Source: Amborella trichopoda | Taxonomy: Eukaryota; Streptophyta; Magnoliopsida; Amborellales; Amborellaceae | Assembly (NCBI RefSeq): GCF_000471905.2 | Contig: NW_006499776.1 | Location: 503,166-567,165 of the forward strand | Length of the DNA: 64,000 bases | Reading direction: 5' to 3' | Shown here: one piece after another, positions 34,376 to 44,359 of the stretch | Layout of the letters: each line of letters begins with the position of its first letter | Numbering within the stretch: position 1 is the stretch's first letter | Translations under genes and position numbers: made by a program | Notes under the pieces: model-generated | The model's input: only the letters and a program-made list of their open reading frames with translations | Told to the model about the DNA's origin: nothing | The model's database searches: none

Positions 34376-34830
34376 CCACAATACAGTCCGTGCTGCATGA
34401 CCTTAAACTGCACCGCCATGGTCCAAACTATATGTCCTTAAACTATGGCGACGGTTCGTGCTGCATGACCTTAAACTGCACTGCCATGGTCCAAACTATA
34501 TGACCTAAACTGTAGCGACGGTCCGTGCTGCATGACTTTAAACTGCACCGACATAGTCCAAACTATATGACCTTAAACTGTAGCGGAGGTCTAATTGCAC
34601 GACCTTAAACTGTTAAGTCCTTGTCACACGACTCAAAACTGTACGACCAGGGTCCAAACTACATGACCTTAAACTGTAGCGATGGTCCATGCTGCATGAC
34701 TTTAAACTGCATCGCCATGGTCCAAACTATCTGGCCTTAAATGGTAGCAAGGGTCCTAGCAGCACGACTTTAAAACTGCATAGTGATGGTCCGAGCTACA
34801 AGACCCTAAAACTGTAACACACGGCGTGAC
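34376..34830. repeat. Tandem repeat of about 67 bp in the 3' part of element A
   Basis: The landmark GTGCTGCATGAC begins at 34390, 34458 and 34525. Each unit consists of two related halves of about 34 bases sharing ATGACCTTAAACTG and GGTCC. Later units lose regularity. The same repeat family, reversed, is in element B at 45540-46290. Confidence 0.8.
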
Positions 34831-35285
34831 AAATGGCCAACACGCATAACTTTAGCCAAGAGATGGACCACCTCTTCCTAGAGTGTATTTCATCAACATC
34901 TCCGGTGAAGTCAGATGTCCGCAAAAGGTCATACCTACCCCTTTAATCCCCAATGGGTCTATTTCACACCAACATCCTAGTGAAAGTCACATCTTATTGC
35001 AACCCACTATCCCTAGGGAGTTAGGTCCATGCTTATCTTCTCAACCCCCAACAGGGTTACGCTTATACTCCGGACTATCATTCCCAGTGGAGTTACATGA
35101 AGCCCCATCATTATCCTCGTGGAATCACACTGGCCCCCTAATCTCTAGTGAAGATTCGCTTCCACTTGCCACTCTTTGTAGGGCCGCCATCTTCATCTAA
35201 AGCTCTCCGAGTGTAAATAGCCTTAACTATTTTATCCTCAGGGAGTCAGATTGCTATTCACAGACCTATCCTTCACGGAGTTTCA
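34831..35285 (+). other. Spacer between repeat blocks in element A
   Basis: Contains loosely repeated CCCAGTGGAGTTAC-like pieces, matching the better-preserved 36-bp array of element B (46570-46800) in reverse complement. No gene. Confidence 0.45.
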
Positions 35286-35825
35286 TCTACATGGCGATAC
35301 GTGCAATGGTCCATGCTGCATGACCTTAAACTACATAGCCATGGTCCATGCTGCATGACCTTAAATTGCACCACCATGGTCCAAACTATTTGACCTTAAA
35401 CTGTAGGGGAGGTCTAGTTGCACGACCTTAAACTGCATAGTCCATGCTTCATGACCTTAAACTGCACAGCCATGGTCCATGCTGCATGACCTTAAACTAC
35501 ACCACCATGGTCCAAACAATATGACCTTAAACTGTAGCGGCGGTCTATTGTACAACCTTAAACTGCACGGTCCAAGCTGCATGACTTTAAACTGCATAAC
35601 CACAGTCCATACTATATGACCTTAAACTGTGCATCCATGGTCCAAACTATATGACCTTAAACTATAATGGAGGTCTGTTGCACGACCTTAAACTGCACGG
35701 TCCGAGTTGCATGTCCTTAAACTGCATAACCACGGTCGAAGCTTTATGACCTTAAACTATAGTGCAAGTCTTGGCCGCATGACTTTAAACTGTTTTGCCC
35801 AGGTCCAAGAGGCATGACCTTAAAA
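35286..35825. repeat. Second block of the CATGACCTTAAACTG repeat in element A
   Basis: More than ten half-units with TGACCTTAAACTG alternating with CATGGTCCA or ACGGTCCA. A short extra piece follows at 36330-36420 after a spacer, so this and the 34376-34830 block are probably one array split by other sequence. Confidence 0.75.
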
Positions 35826-37112
35826 AGCCCTCAGATACGCGCACACCCCCTTTTACTTGCATCTTCATGCATGTCCCCCCTAACCAACTCGTTCGTGTGC
35901 ACACACCCCTCCATTACCTCTCAAGTGAGACCACACACGTGCACACGCTGCACGTCCTCCCTAACCGACCCGATCGTGTGCGCACACCACCTCCATTAAC
36001 TCTTTAGTGAGACCACACACACGCACACACCTTTTATGTGCATCTTTGTGCACGTCTTCCCTAACAAGCCCATTCGAGTGCGCGCACCACCTCCATTTCC
36101 TCCCCAGTGAGCCCATTCATCATTACCATCTTTCACCATTCCCTAGTGAGTCTTACCCATGCTCAAAAAATGGCAAGCCAACTCACCACCCATACTCGCC
36201 GTTAGCTAATGGGTTATCATTATTCACCCACCATTCATTTATCATCAACTCTTCATAAGCAACTCGTGCCATCTCCACAAAAGTGATTCGAAGTCACAAC
36301 CACACTAACGACCATTCACCACCGCTACGGTTTAACAGTATGACCCTAAACTATAGTGCACGTTTTGGCCGCATGACGTTAAAAATCTTCGCAAAGGTCT
36401 CAAAGGCATGACCCTAAACATTCCTTCACAAAAAAAAGGGACATGGTGTACACCTGGACAAGGGAACGCCATGAGTAAAAATGACGAACGGGCATGGTCA
36501 CGAAACCATGAGTAAAAGAGTTCCATGGAAAACAAAACCCAGGCACGATGAAAGCCCCAAAAGGGCATCGTGAGCAAAAACCAGATGAAAAGGGTGGACA
36601 TGACTGTAAAGTCAAGAGTAAAAGAACCCGAAAATAATAGAAGTTGGTGAAAACTGTCTTTACGGTGCCACTTCACTTGTTCTAATGAAACCTGCAAAGG
36701 GCACTTGGACCGATAAGATAGGTTGAGATGCGACAACCACCTCAGCTGACACTCAATCACAATCCTAATGAGGTCTACCTAAAATTGTCAAATGTCAAAA
36801 AACAACAACATGGTTCTCCAAGGAGTGAGAGCCTCATAAGATCTCCGAACAACAACAAGAGTTCTCGAGAGTGAGACCATCACGAAGGCAAGAAACTGAC
36901 GAAGCCAGGGTCTAACTTGCCACAAGCTTCAAGGTATTCCTCACCAAATCCCGTAGCCTACATGAGACCATATTTTTAGGATTGGTCAGAAGCCCCCCAC
37001 TGGACCCCACTAAACGGGACCTACAGAGCTACCCTGAGCATCAAAGCAAACTTGGTGTAGCAGCGAACAATACCGATCAAAAGGTTCTTAGTATTTGGCC
37101 TCCATGTAGACC
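35826..37112 (+). other. 3' non-coding part of element A, last section
   Basis: Holds a short repeated ACACACGTGCACACNC-like stretch (35830-36110) and otherwise unremarkable DNA. The minus-strand frame at 36332-36760 (142 codons) has a partial counterpart in element B near 45220-45500 read on the plus strand, as expected from general sequence similarity; I do not call a gene. Confidence 0.4.
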
Positions 37113-37304
37113 TGATTCTGTCCTACGAGGTCCCTACAAAGACTTCACAATTCAGAATCACAAAATAGTCTCTCGACGTTGAGGACTTCGACCAGATCCC
37201 TCAAGTGTGATTCTGTCCGAGGAGGTCCCTACAAAGGCCTCACGCTTCAGAATCACAAATAGTCCCTTGGGGGTGAGGACTTCAATAAGATCCCTCAAAC
37301 TTCT
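37113..37304. repeat. 96-bp tandem duplication before the 3' LTR of A
   Basis: GATTCTGTCC begins at 37113 and 37209, and GAGGTCCCTACAAAG, CAGAATCACAAA and AGATCCCTCAA recur in each copy. Element B has one decayed version near 44560-44660. Confidence 0.75.
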
Positions 37305-37345
37305 TGAATGATTACACTTCTCGATTCTCTCAAAGCACAACATTT

Positions 37346-37357
37346 GACGGGGAATGC
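37346..37357 (+). other. Likely polypurine tract of element A
   Basis: GACGGGGAATGC lies directly before the TG of the 3' LTR. It is purine-rich and in the right place for plus-strand priming, though short and interrupted at the end. Confidence 0.5.
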
Positions 37358-40136
37358 TGTTGGAAGATATTTTTCATCATCATGGTGCCCCCGCTCAATA
37401 AAGCCCAGCAAACAGGGGAAATTTAGACAGTCTTAGAACAGCCACAATACTGACCAAGATCTTCATGAGGTCACTCAAAATTCTCCTCCCAAGTTTCCTT
37501 ACATTTTGATATGTTTAAGGCATTGCAGACTGAGAAACAGCTCTAGCAGAATCAGCCTCTAGCACCTTGAAATGAACTATATAACTAGAGCTACATTCTC
37601 AGTGTCTCAATTCACTGTGGGACCACCGTCACTAGATCCAAAACGGTTGAAAACCCCTAGGTCGAACGGACACTGTCGAACGGACACTCCAAGAAGTCGT
37701 TGTAGGCAAAACAGGGAAACAAGAGGAGTCGCACGCTATTCCTATACGGTCACCCTGCAACTCTACACCATTGAAGGGACAGTCACGAGCAGTGACTTTT
37801 GATGCTCATATCTCACCCGTCTCAAGTTGGATCATGCTCAAATTTGGTGAGCATGTTCAACGCATCAAGATGATCGATTCGGTAGATGGCACACCAAGTG
37901 ACAATACCCGAGCACAAAGAAAAGTTAGAGAGAGTTGCTGAGCCATGAAGAAAGTGCAGGAAATTCAAAAACGTCGTGCCTCGCTCGAGCATGTGAATCA
38001 TGCCACTCGCGACGCCGATCGACGTGAAATAAATTCCATCTCATGCGTATGGTCTCGAGCCATCTCTGACCTGAACTTTGTGCATGATGAACGGTCGGAT
38101 TCCTTTCATGATGCCTACGAAACCATTGCAAATTCCATTGCTGATATTTCAGAATCCGGTAAAAATGCAAAAGTTGCTAAATCTTCCTTTGGGCATGGAA
38201 TAAAGCTACATTTGTTGCCCCGCGATCGTAACGGCATGCTCAATGTGATCTAGTGAAGAAATCACCGAAAAGCATGAAGGAACGAGCACAATATCTATCA
38301 AAAGTTTCAAGATTCATTAAAAATTCAAGTCACATGATCGTGTACTAAAAACATGATCCATGGTTCGAAGTTGACATCAAATTGATCGTCATACCGAGCC
38401 TTACAAGAAAACAATCATGTTTCGATCAACCGAGCATCAAAATGACCCCGGATCATCCGTGAAAGATCACGCAAGTTTTAAGGCAACACAAAGACTATTA
38501 TGAAATTCCATGAATTGTTAGGAAGGGGCAAATCTATCATTTTCCACCCTATTTTCTACTTTCTTTTAAATCATTTTAATCTTAATTTTCAGCAATTAGA
38601 GTAACTTTTTATCATCCACCCATGTTTGGGGTAAATTCTATATATACGTACCATCATTGTACGCACAAAGAAGGACTCAACCTTTCCCCAAAGAGAGAGT
38701 TTTTACATAATACAGTTTCTCTTTCTTATCAATCTTGGGTCACATTTGGAGAGAGAGAGCAAGGTGAGAGAAACTTTTGATCAGTACCCCTAGGTTTGAG
38801 GTAGATCTTATCTATCTTCCTTTTCTTTTCTTCTCTCTCTTCTTCTCCTTTCTCTTCCACTCTTCTTCCTCCCTTTTGTCTGAGTTTTCCTTAGAGGCCA
38901 TGCATTGCAGTGGTAGTGTCGTGCATGCCTCCTCTGTGATTTCACAAGTGGCGCATGGCGATAGCAACGCCATGCTTGAGCTCTCCTCCCCCTTCTATTC
39001 ATCTGTCTCTCTCTCTCTTTCAGTGAGGCTTGCAGATGGCACTGCTCATCGCTGTCAGCAGACAGCTTCAACATCTCAGTGAAGAGCCCAGACAGTGAAA
39101 TTCGTTGCCCTTCGTAGGGGTCTTCCCTAGTTGCATGCTTATCGCAGACGACAATACCTATCGTCGCCTGTTGGAGGCCTCAGCAACACTTATTATCGTC
39201 TGCGAGCTTCCTTTGAGCGTTCGGTGCTCATCATCGTTCTTCTTGAGTCGCACACCTGCCATCATGCACCTCATGAGAACTATCATTGTGCTCTTCACAA
39301 ATGGCTATCGTCGTGCGCTCCATGAGAGACTGTCGCCGCCCGTGCAGGGGCATGTTACCTTCTTATGTTGCCAACGGTGATGTCTAGTGCCGTATGTAGT
39401 CCTCTACTCATCGTCTAGCCGTGAACAGCAGTGTCTAGCACCGTTCTAAGGCCGTGACACTGCTACTTCATGGTCATGAGTAACAACGTCTAGTGCCATT
39501 GGGAGCCTATTCCCTCTACCGTCGCGCTCTCTTTCTTTCGCTCTCTTTTCTTCTCTTTATGCATTTCTCCCCTTACTTGATTGAGAGTAGAATTAGCCTA
39601 GCGCCACCATATCGGTCTCGGTTTGGAGTAGTATTGATGTCGTGCTGGTCTTGAGAATCATGCCCCTCTTGCTATCACTTCGAGTCGGTAGTCTTCTGAC
39701 CGTCATGCTAGTCTCGCCCCATTGTCAAGTTTTCTTTTCTTTTCTCTCTTTATTGGAAGCCTTCCATTTCATTGCTCCCTCATATGTGCATGTGATGCCC
39801 TAAGACAAGGGTGGGTCTCTTCAACCCCCTTATCTCGCCAATTAACCATATAAGTGTTGTGCAGAAAACAACAAGATTACAGGTCAAGGGAGGTGATTTC
39901 AAACCCGCGAAAGCAACTGAGGGAACTTTCTTCGTGATCTGAGAGGGCGCCTACGTGAGCTAGCCCGAGTAAGTCCCGAACCCACCTTAAATTCCTCTCT
40001 CATTTGTTGGTATACCTTCCCTTACTCTTGAGCAAAGTTCCGAGAGAGCGATCTCAAATCTCAGGTTCATTAGAAATTCGAGTTACATGCCGCCTGATCA
40101 CTTAGATCCAAAAGGCGAGATCGAGGCACCTAACCA
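37358..40136 (+). repeat. 3' LTR of element A
   Basis: 2,779 bases from TGTTGGAAGATATTT to CACCTAACCA. It matches 22923-25696 in order throughout, with scattered substitutions and small indels. It is followed directly by the GTAAT duplication. Confidence 0.92.
38639..38646 (+). promoter_or_regulatory. TATA box of the 3' LTR of A
   Basis: TATATATA at the same LTR position as in the 5' LTR and in element C. Confidence 0.55.
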
Positions 40137-40141
40137 GTAAT
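40137..40141. repeat. Target site duplication of element A, right copy
   Basis: GTAAT, identical to 22918-22922. Confidence 0.93.
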
Positions 40142-41536
40142 CAGACAACTCAGAGGAATATACGACGTAAGGAAATAAATTCTCAAACCCTACTTCAAAT
40201 TGACGAAGTCATTAATCACCCACTTTGTGGAAGTCATCCCAGAGCACGACCCTCGAAGACTTAATGCACAAGCTACCGCGCTTGACAAATAAGGGGTGGC
40301 AATACAAATTTTGCTAAGAAGATTCATGCCGATATGGATGGTGGAATGGAGATTCGTCGAACTCATAAAGGAGCCTAAAGTAGAAAGGTGAGCAAAGGCT
40401 GCTGATCAAGAAAAAATAAACTCCTCGGATACACCCCCTCCCACGGATTCCTCAACACTTGATGAAGGAGAAAGACCAGACGAAAGAATAGAATCATCTG
40501 AACAACTGTGCATGGAGGTGGAGCAGACGACCGATTGGCACATCCTTATCAAAATGTACCTTCAACATAACCAACTCTCTGAAGATCCAGTCGAACGAAA
40601 CAGGATATGAAGATTTGCTATGCGATACACATGCCAAAACAACACCTTATTTCGAGTCTCCTACAACGATCTACTCCTCAAATGCATTGACCAATGGGGG
40701 ATTTGCGGAATACACCAATGGGGGCCTAACCCTATACTCAAAGAAGTCCACGTGGGGATTTGCGGAATACACCAATGGGGGCCTTTACTCTATAACAGGA
40801 TTGTCCGGATGTGTTATTATTGGCCTACCATAATCGTCGATGCCATCACATTAATGAAAATTGGCCTCATATGTCAAATTCACTTGAGTCTTATTCACCA
40901 ACCCCTAGAACCCCTCCACCGAATGTGGCATCTTGGAGAAATCGATAAATTGGCTGATGTCGGCAAATCGATAAATTGGCTGAACAATTCATATTTATTT
41001 GGGTCTATTCAACCATGTATCACCCAAGGGCCAATGGTTTGGCTGAAGCCTTTAATAAGTCTCTCTACAATGCCTTGAGGAAAGCTATTTCTGACACTAA
41101 AAGAGATTGGCACGAAAGACAACCAGAGGTTCTATGAGCACACTGCACTACCACTCGAGGCCCGACTCAATCAACCCCTTTTTCCTTGATATATGCAAAC
41201 AAAGCCGTTCTGTCCCTGGAAATCCAACTACCTTCCCTTAAAATAGCCCTCCATCACGAGATAACAGAAGAAGAACAAGTTGCTCTTTGCCGCTAAGAGC
41301 TAGATGCGCTTGGCGAAAAGAGGTTGCAAGCGCAACAAAACCTTGGAATCAACAAGATTGCATCAAATAAGGACGTTCGTGAAAGGAGAACTGGTCCTAG
41401 TAGTAAGAAGACCCATCGTATCTCATGGATGAAGAAAGGGAAAGTTTGAATCCAAATGAGAAGGTCCCTTTGTAGTGAAGAAAGCCTTCCCCAACGGGGC
41501 ATATCTGTTAGCCGATCATTAAGGCGAGGAGGCTAT
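40142..41536 (+). pseudogene. Element H: end of RNase H and shortened integrase
   Basis: Continuation of the pol cut at 22922. It opens with RQLRGIYDVRK in phase with the left part and ends the second RNase H with NAQATALDK, where the expected Asp is Thr. After an acidic linker comes the integrase zinc part (VHVGICGIHQWGP, MCYYWPT, ICQIHLSLIHQP), then a jump straight to FIWVYSTMYHPRANGLAEAFNKSL. The integrase core with the first two catalytic Asp residues is therefore missing. The C-terminal part runs through VLSLEIQLPSL and FPNGAYLLADH to 41536, where element B begins. Confidence 0.8.
40693..40788. repeat. 57-bp in-frame duplication in the integrase zinc region of H
   Basis: ATTTGCGGAATACACCAATG begins at 40701 and again at 40758. 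The 57-base period is 19 codons, so the ICGIHQWGP segment is read twice in one frame (40620-41078). Confidence 0.85.
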
Positions 41537-41863
41537 TGGTTAGGTGCCTTGATCTTGCCCTCTAGATCAGGATGACCTAGTGGCACGTGTCTCGGATTTT
41601 TGAAGAACCCGGGACTTGAGACCGCTCTCTCAGAAACCATGTTAAGAAACAAGGACATGTATACCAACCGATGAGAGAGGAATTTTACTGTGAAGTGGGA
41701 CACACCTCACATGGGTTCATGACTCACTCAAGCTGACTCGTATGCGCACCCTCTTAGATCAAATGAAAGACGAAGAAAAAAGATAAGAGAGAAGCAAGAG
41801 AGGGGGAGAAAATAGAGGAGAAAAGGAAATAAGAGTAAGAAGAGAGAGAAAAGAAAAGAGAAA

Positions 41864-42350
41864 CATGGACGACGATGAGGTTCTGCTGTCCATGACAGAA
41901 GAGGGAGAAAGATAAAAGAACATGGACGGTGATGAGGTTCCTCTGTCCATGACAGAAGAGGAAGAAAGCGGAGACATGGACGATGATGAGTTTCCACCGT
42001 CCATGACATGGGAGAGAGGAAACATGGATGGTGATGAGTTTTTGATGTCCACGACAGAAGAGAGAGAACATGAGAGATAAGACATGGACGACGATGAGGT
42101 TCCACCGCCCATAATAAAGGAGAGAGAAAATAGAAAAAACATGGACGGTGATGAGCTTTCATCATCCATGACAGAGGAGAGAAAAAATAAAATAAAATAT
42201 GGACGACGATGAGCTTCCTCTATCTATGACAGAGGAGAGAGAAAATATAAGAAAATATGAACGGTGATGAGCTTCTACCATCCATGACAGAGGAGAGAGA
42301 AAATAGAAGAAAACATGGACGGCTATGGGCTTCTACCGTCCATGACATAA
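41864..42350 (-). repeat. Array of nine hairpin-forming repeats in the 3' LTR of B
   Basis: Unit starts (CATGGAC or variants) are at 41864, 41921, 41975, 42023, 42083, 42140, 42199, 42256 and 42314, spaced 48-60 bases. Most units carry CATGGACGG-like sequence followed 13-15 bases later by its complement CCGTCCATG, then a GACAGAAGAG-type purine spacer. The open frames through it are by-products. Confidence 0.88.
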
Positions 42351-42474
42351 GAGAAGAGATAGGGGAATTTGGACGGAGGCCAGGCCTACCACTCGGGTTA
42401 AGGCCTGACTCATTGTTTATGTTCCAAGAGTAGAAAGATGTTGTACTTGGTGATAGGCTCCACCGAGCATGCAT

Positions 42475-42960
42475 GGTGAAGAGAGAGAAAGAAGAGAATA
42501 AAAAGAAATAAGGAAGAGAGAGAAAGAAGAGAATAAAAAGAAATAAGGAAGAGAGAGATTAAGAAAGCGAGGAAAGAGAAAGAAAGGATAAAAGAGAGAG
42601 AAGGAAAGTGAATAAAGAAGGTTAAGAAAGAGAGAGGAAAGAGAAAGAGATGGATGAGAAGAGACAAGAGTAATAGTGAGAAGAGAGGAGGAGAGAGAAA
42701 GGGATAGATGAGAAGAGGAGAGAGATGAAAAGAGTAGAGAGAAAGAGAGATGAAAAGAGGAGAGAGAAAGAGAGAGATGAAAGGAGGAGAGAGAAAAAGA
42801 GATGAGAATAGGAGAAAGAGATAAGAAGAGAAGAGAGACAGATAGACGAGAAGAGGAGGAGAGAGAAAGAGAGATGAGAGGAGAGAGAAAGAGAGAAAAG
42901 ATGAGGAGAGAGAAAGAGAGAGATGAGAGGAGGAGAGAATGTTACCTAAACCAAAGGGTA
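42475..42960 (-). repeat. Long GA-rich purine tract
   Basis: Nearly 490 bases almost entirely of G and A on the plus strand, built of GAGAGAAAGA-type units. In the LTRs of A and C the matching place has only 60-70 bases of pyrimidine-rich DNA (24370-24440, 62935-62998) on the sense strand. A 195-codon minus-strand frame through it encodes Ser/Leu/Phe and is an artefact. Confidence 0.9.
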
Positions 42961-43064
42961 CCAGGCTTTTTCTTCTCTCTCCTCTCTCTCTCTCCAAGAC
43001 GTGCCCATAATTTCAATGTCAACCTCTCAAATTTTTATTCAAAAGATGAAAAACTGAGGGGTCC

Positions 43065-43084
43065 NNNNNNNNNNNNNNNNNNNN
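43065..43084. other. Assembly gap, 20 N
   Basis: Twenty undetermined bases within the 3' LTR of B, directly beyond the purine tract, where assembly is expected to be hard. The true length of the missing sequence is unknown. The TATA region of this LTR may lie in it. Confidence 0.99.
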
Positions 43085-44359
43085 TAAAAATCTAGCCTAA
43101 TTGATGATAATTGCAATTGAATTGAACTAGAATAAAATCTAAAAATGGGTGCAAAAGGACTGTTTGGCCTCTGCCCAATAATACATGAAATTTCAAAACA
43201 GTCCCTATTGCTGTTCTAGAATGTGCATGATCTTCCATGAATGATTCGGGGTTGCTCCAGATTCTGTTCGGCCGAAAGATGATTGCTTTCTCGTTAGGCT
43301 CAACGTAACGACAGATTTGATACCAGCTTCGAGCCGTAGACCCCATGAATCATGCGATACGAAATTTGTATAGATCTTGAAAACTTCCAATCGATAGTGT
43401 GCTTGTTTCTTGATGTTTTCGTTTGATTTCTTTGCTGAATTGCACTGAGCATGCCATTACAATCACGTTGTAATAAACGCACCTCAATTTCATGCCCGGA
43501 CGCATATTTCGTCGTCTTGAGGTTTGGCTGGATCTTGAAATTCGACAGCCGAAATCTTCAATAACTTTGACACCTTCGTGTGTCGAATCTAACCGTTCAT
43601 CGTACACAGGGTTTGGACCACACATAGCCTCGGACCTTACGTACATAACTCAATTGGTTTCGTGTCAATCGGGTACGCGAGTGTCGTGATGTAGCTGCTC
43701 TAGCGAGGCATATTGCTGCTGAAATTTTGCCAACTATCTTTATGAATCATGAACTTCTCTCTAGTTTTTTCTCCCTGCTCGGATATCGTCACGGGACGTG
43801 CCACATATCAAAATGCTCATCTTGACAAGACGAACAAGCTCACCAAATTTGTGCACGATTCGTCTCAAGACGAGTAAGATACGAGTCTTCAAAGTTGCTA
43901 CTCGTGACTGTCCAAACCAGTCTCCTTTAATGGAGATTGGTGTAGGGAGGCTGCACAGGAATAGCGTGCGGCCTACCCCTTTTTAATGTTTCACTCATAA
44001 CTTTGTCTTGGAACATCCATTTAAGCCGAAACTTGACCCTTAGGGATTTTCAATCGTGTTGGATTCAATGGTGATGGTTTCATAACTGTTTGATGTACCA
44101 AAAATAGAGTTCTAGTTACAAGGTCTGATTTAAGGTTCCAAAGGCAAATTTTTCTGAAATTGTTTCTTTGTCTACGATGCCTTAGACATGGTGGATTACG
44201 AAAAAACATAGCAGGTGGCCTTTTGGAGTGCTTAGGAAGATTCTGGCCCATTCTGGGGCAATTCTGAGATAGTCAAGAGTTCCATTGTATGTGAAGGCTT
44301 TATTGACCGACTTCTCTTTTATTTCGGGGACCCAAGGTGCTTAAAAATGTCTTCAAACA

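Larger units (their letters stand above)
22923..40136 (+). mobile_element. Element A: complete Tat/Ogre-like LTR retrotransposon
   Basis: A 17,214-base Ty3/gypsy retrotransposon with all structural parts: LTRs of 2,774 and 2,779 bases starting TGTTGGAAGATA and ending CACCTAACCA, a 5-bp target duplication, a primer binding site, an extra ORF before gag, gag with zinc knuckles, pol in the order RT, RNase H, second RNase H, integrase, and a 3.7-kb repeat-rich 3' non-coding part. Two RNase H domains and very long LTRs are known for the Tat lineage, and an extra ORF upstream of gag is known for Ogre. The two LTRs differ clearly (many mismatches in the first 130 bases), so the insertion is old. Stops in gag and pol show it is no longer autonomous. 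Confidence 0.92.
41537..44359 (-). repeat. 3' LTR of element B
   Basis: 2,823 bases including the 20-base gap. The ends are TGGTTAGGTGCC (the complement of GGCACCTAACCA) at 41537 and CTTCAAACA at 44359. Blocks near both ends match the LTRs of A in reverse complement (for example 43180-43560 with the middle of A's LTR), but the middle carries a hairpin repeat array and a long purine tract that A lacks. Confidence 0.87.

Noticed and set aside
34376..35825. Possible CRISPR-like array because of regular short repeats
   Set aside because: Units are degenerate and contiguous, without unique spacers of fixed length, and lie in a plant retrotransposon.
36332..36760. 142-codon minus-strand frame in the tail of element A
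   Set aside because: Part of the non-coding tail. The related sequence in B is similar at the DNA level but no frame is preferentially kept.
41728..42169. Overlapping frames of 105-145 codons with regular peptide repeats
   Set aside because: They are produced by the 57-base hairpin array in the LTR of B. All three frames are open for the same reason.
42410..42997. A 195-codon Ser/Leu/Phe frame that looks like a membrane protein
   Set aside because: It is the complement of the GA-rich purine tract. Low complexity, not conserved in sister LTRs.
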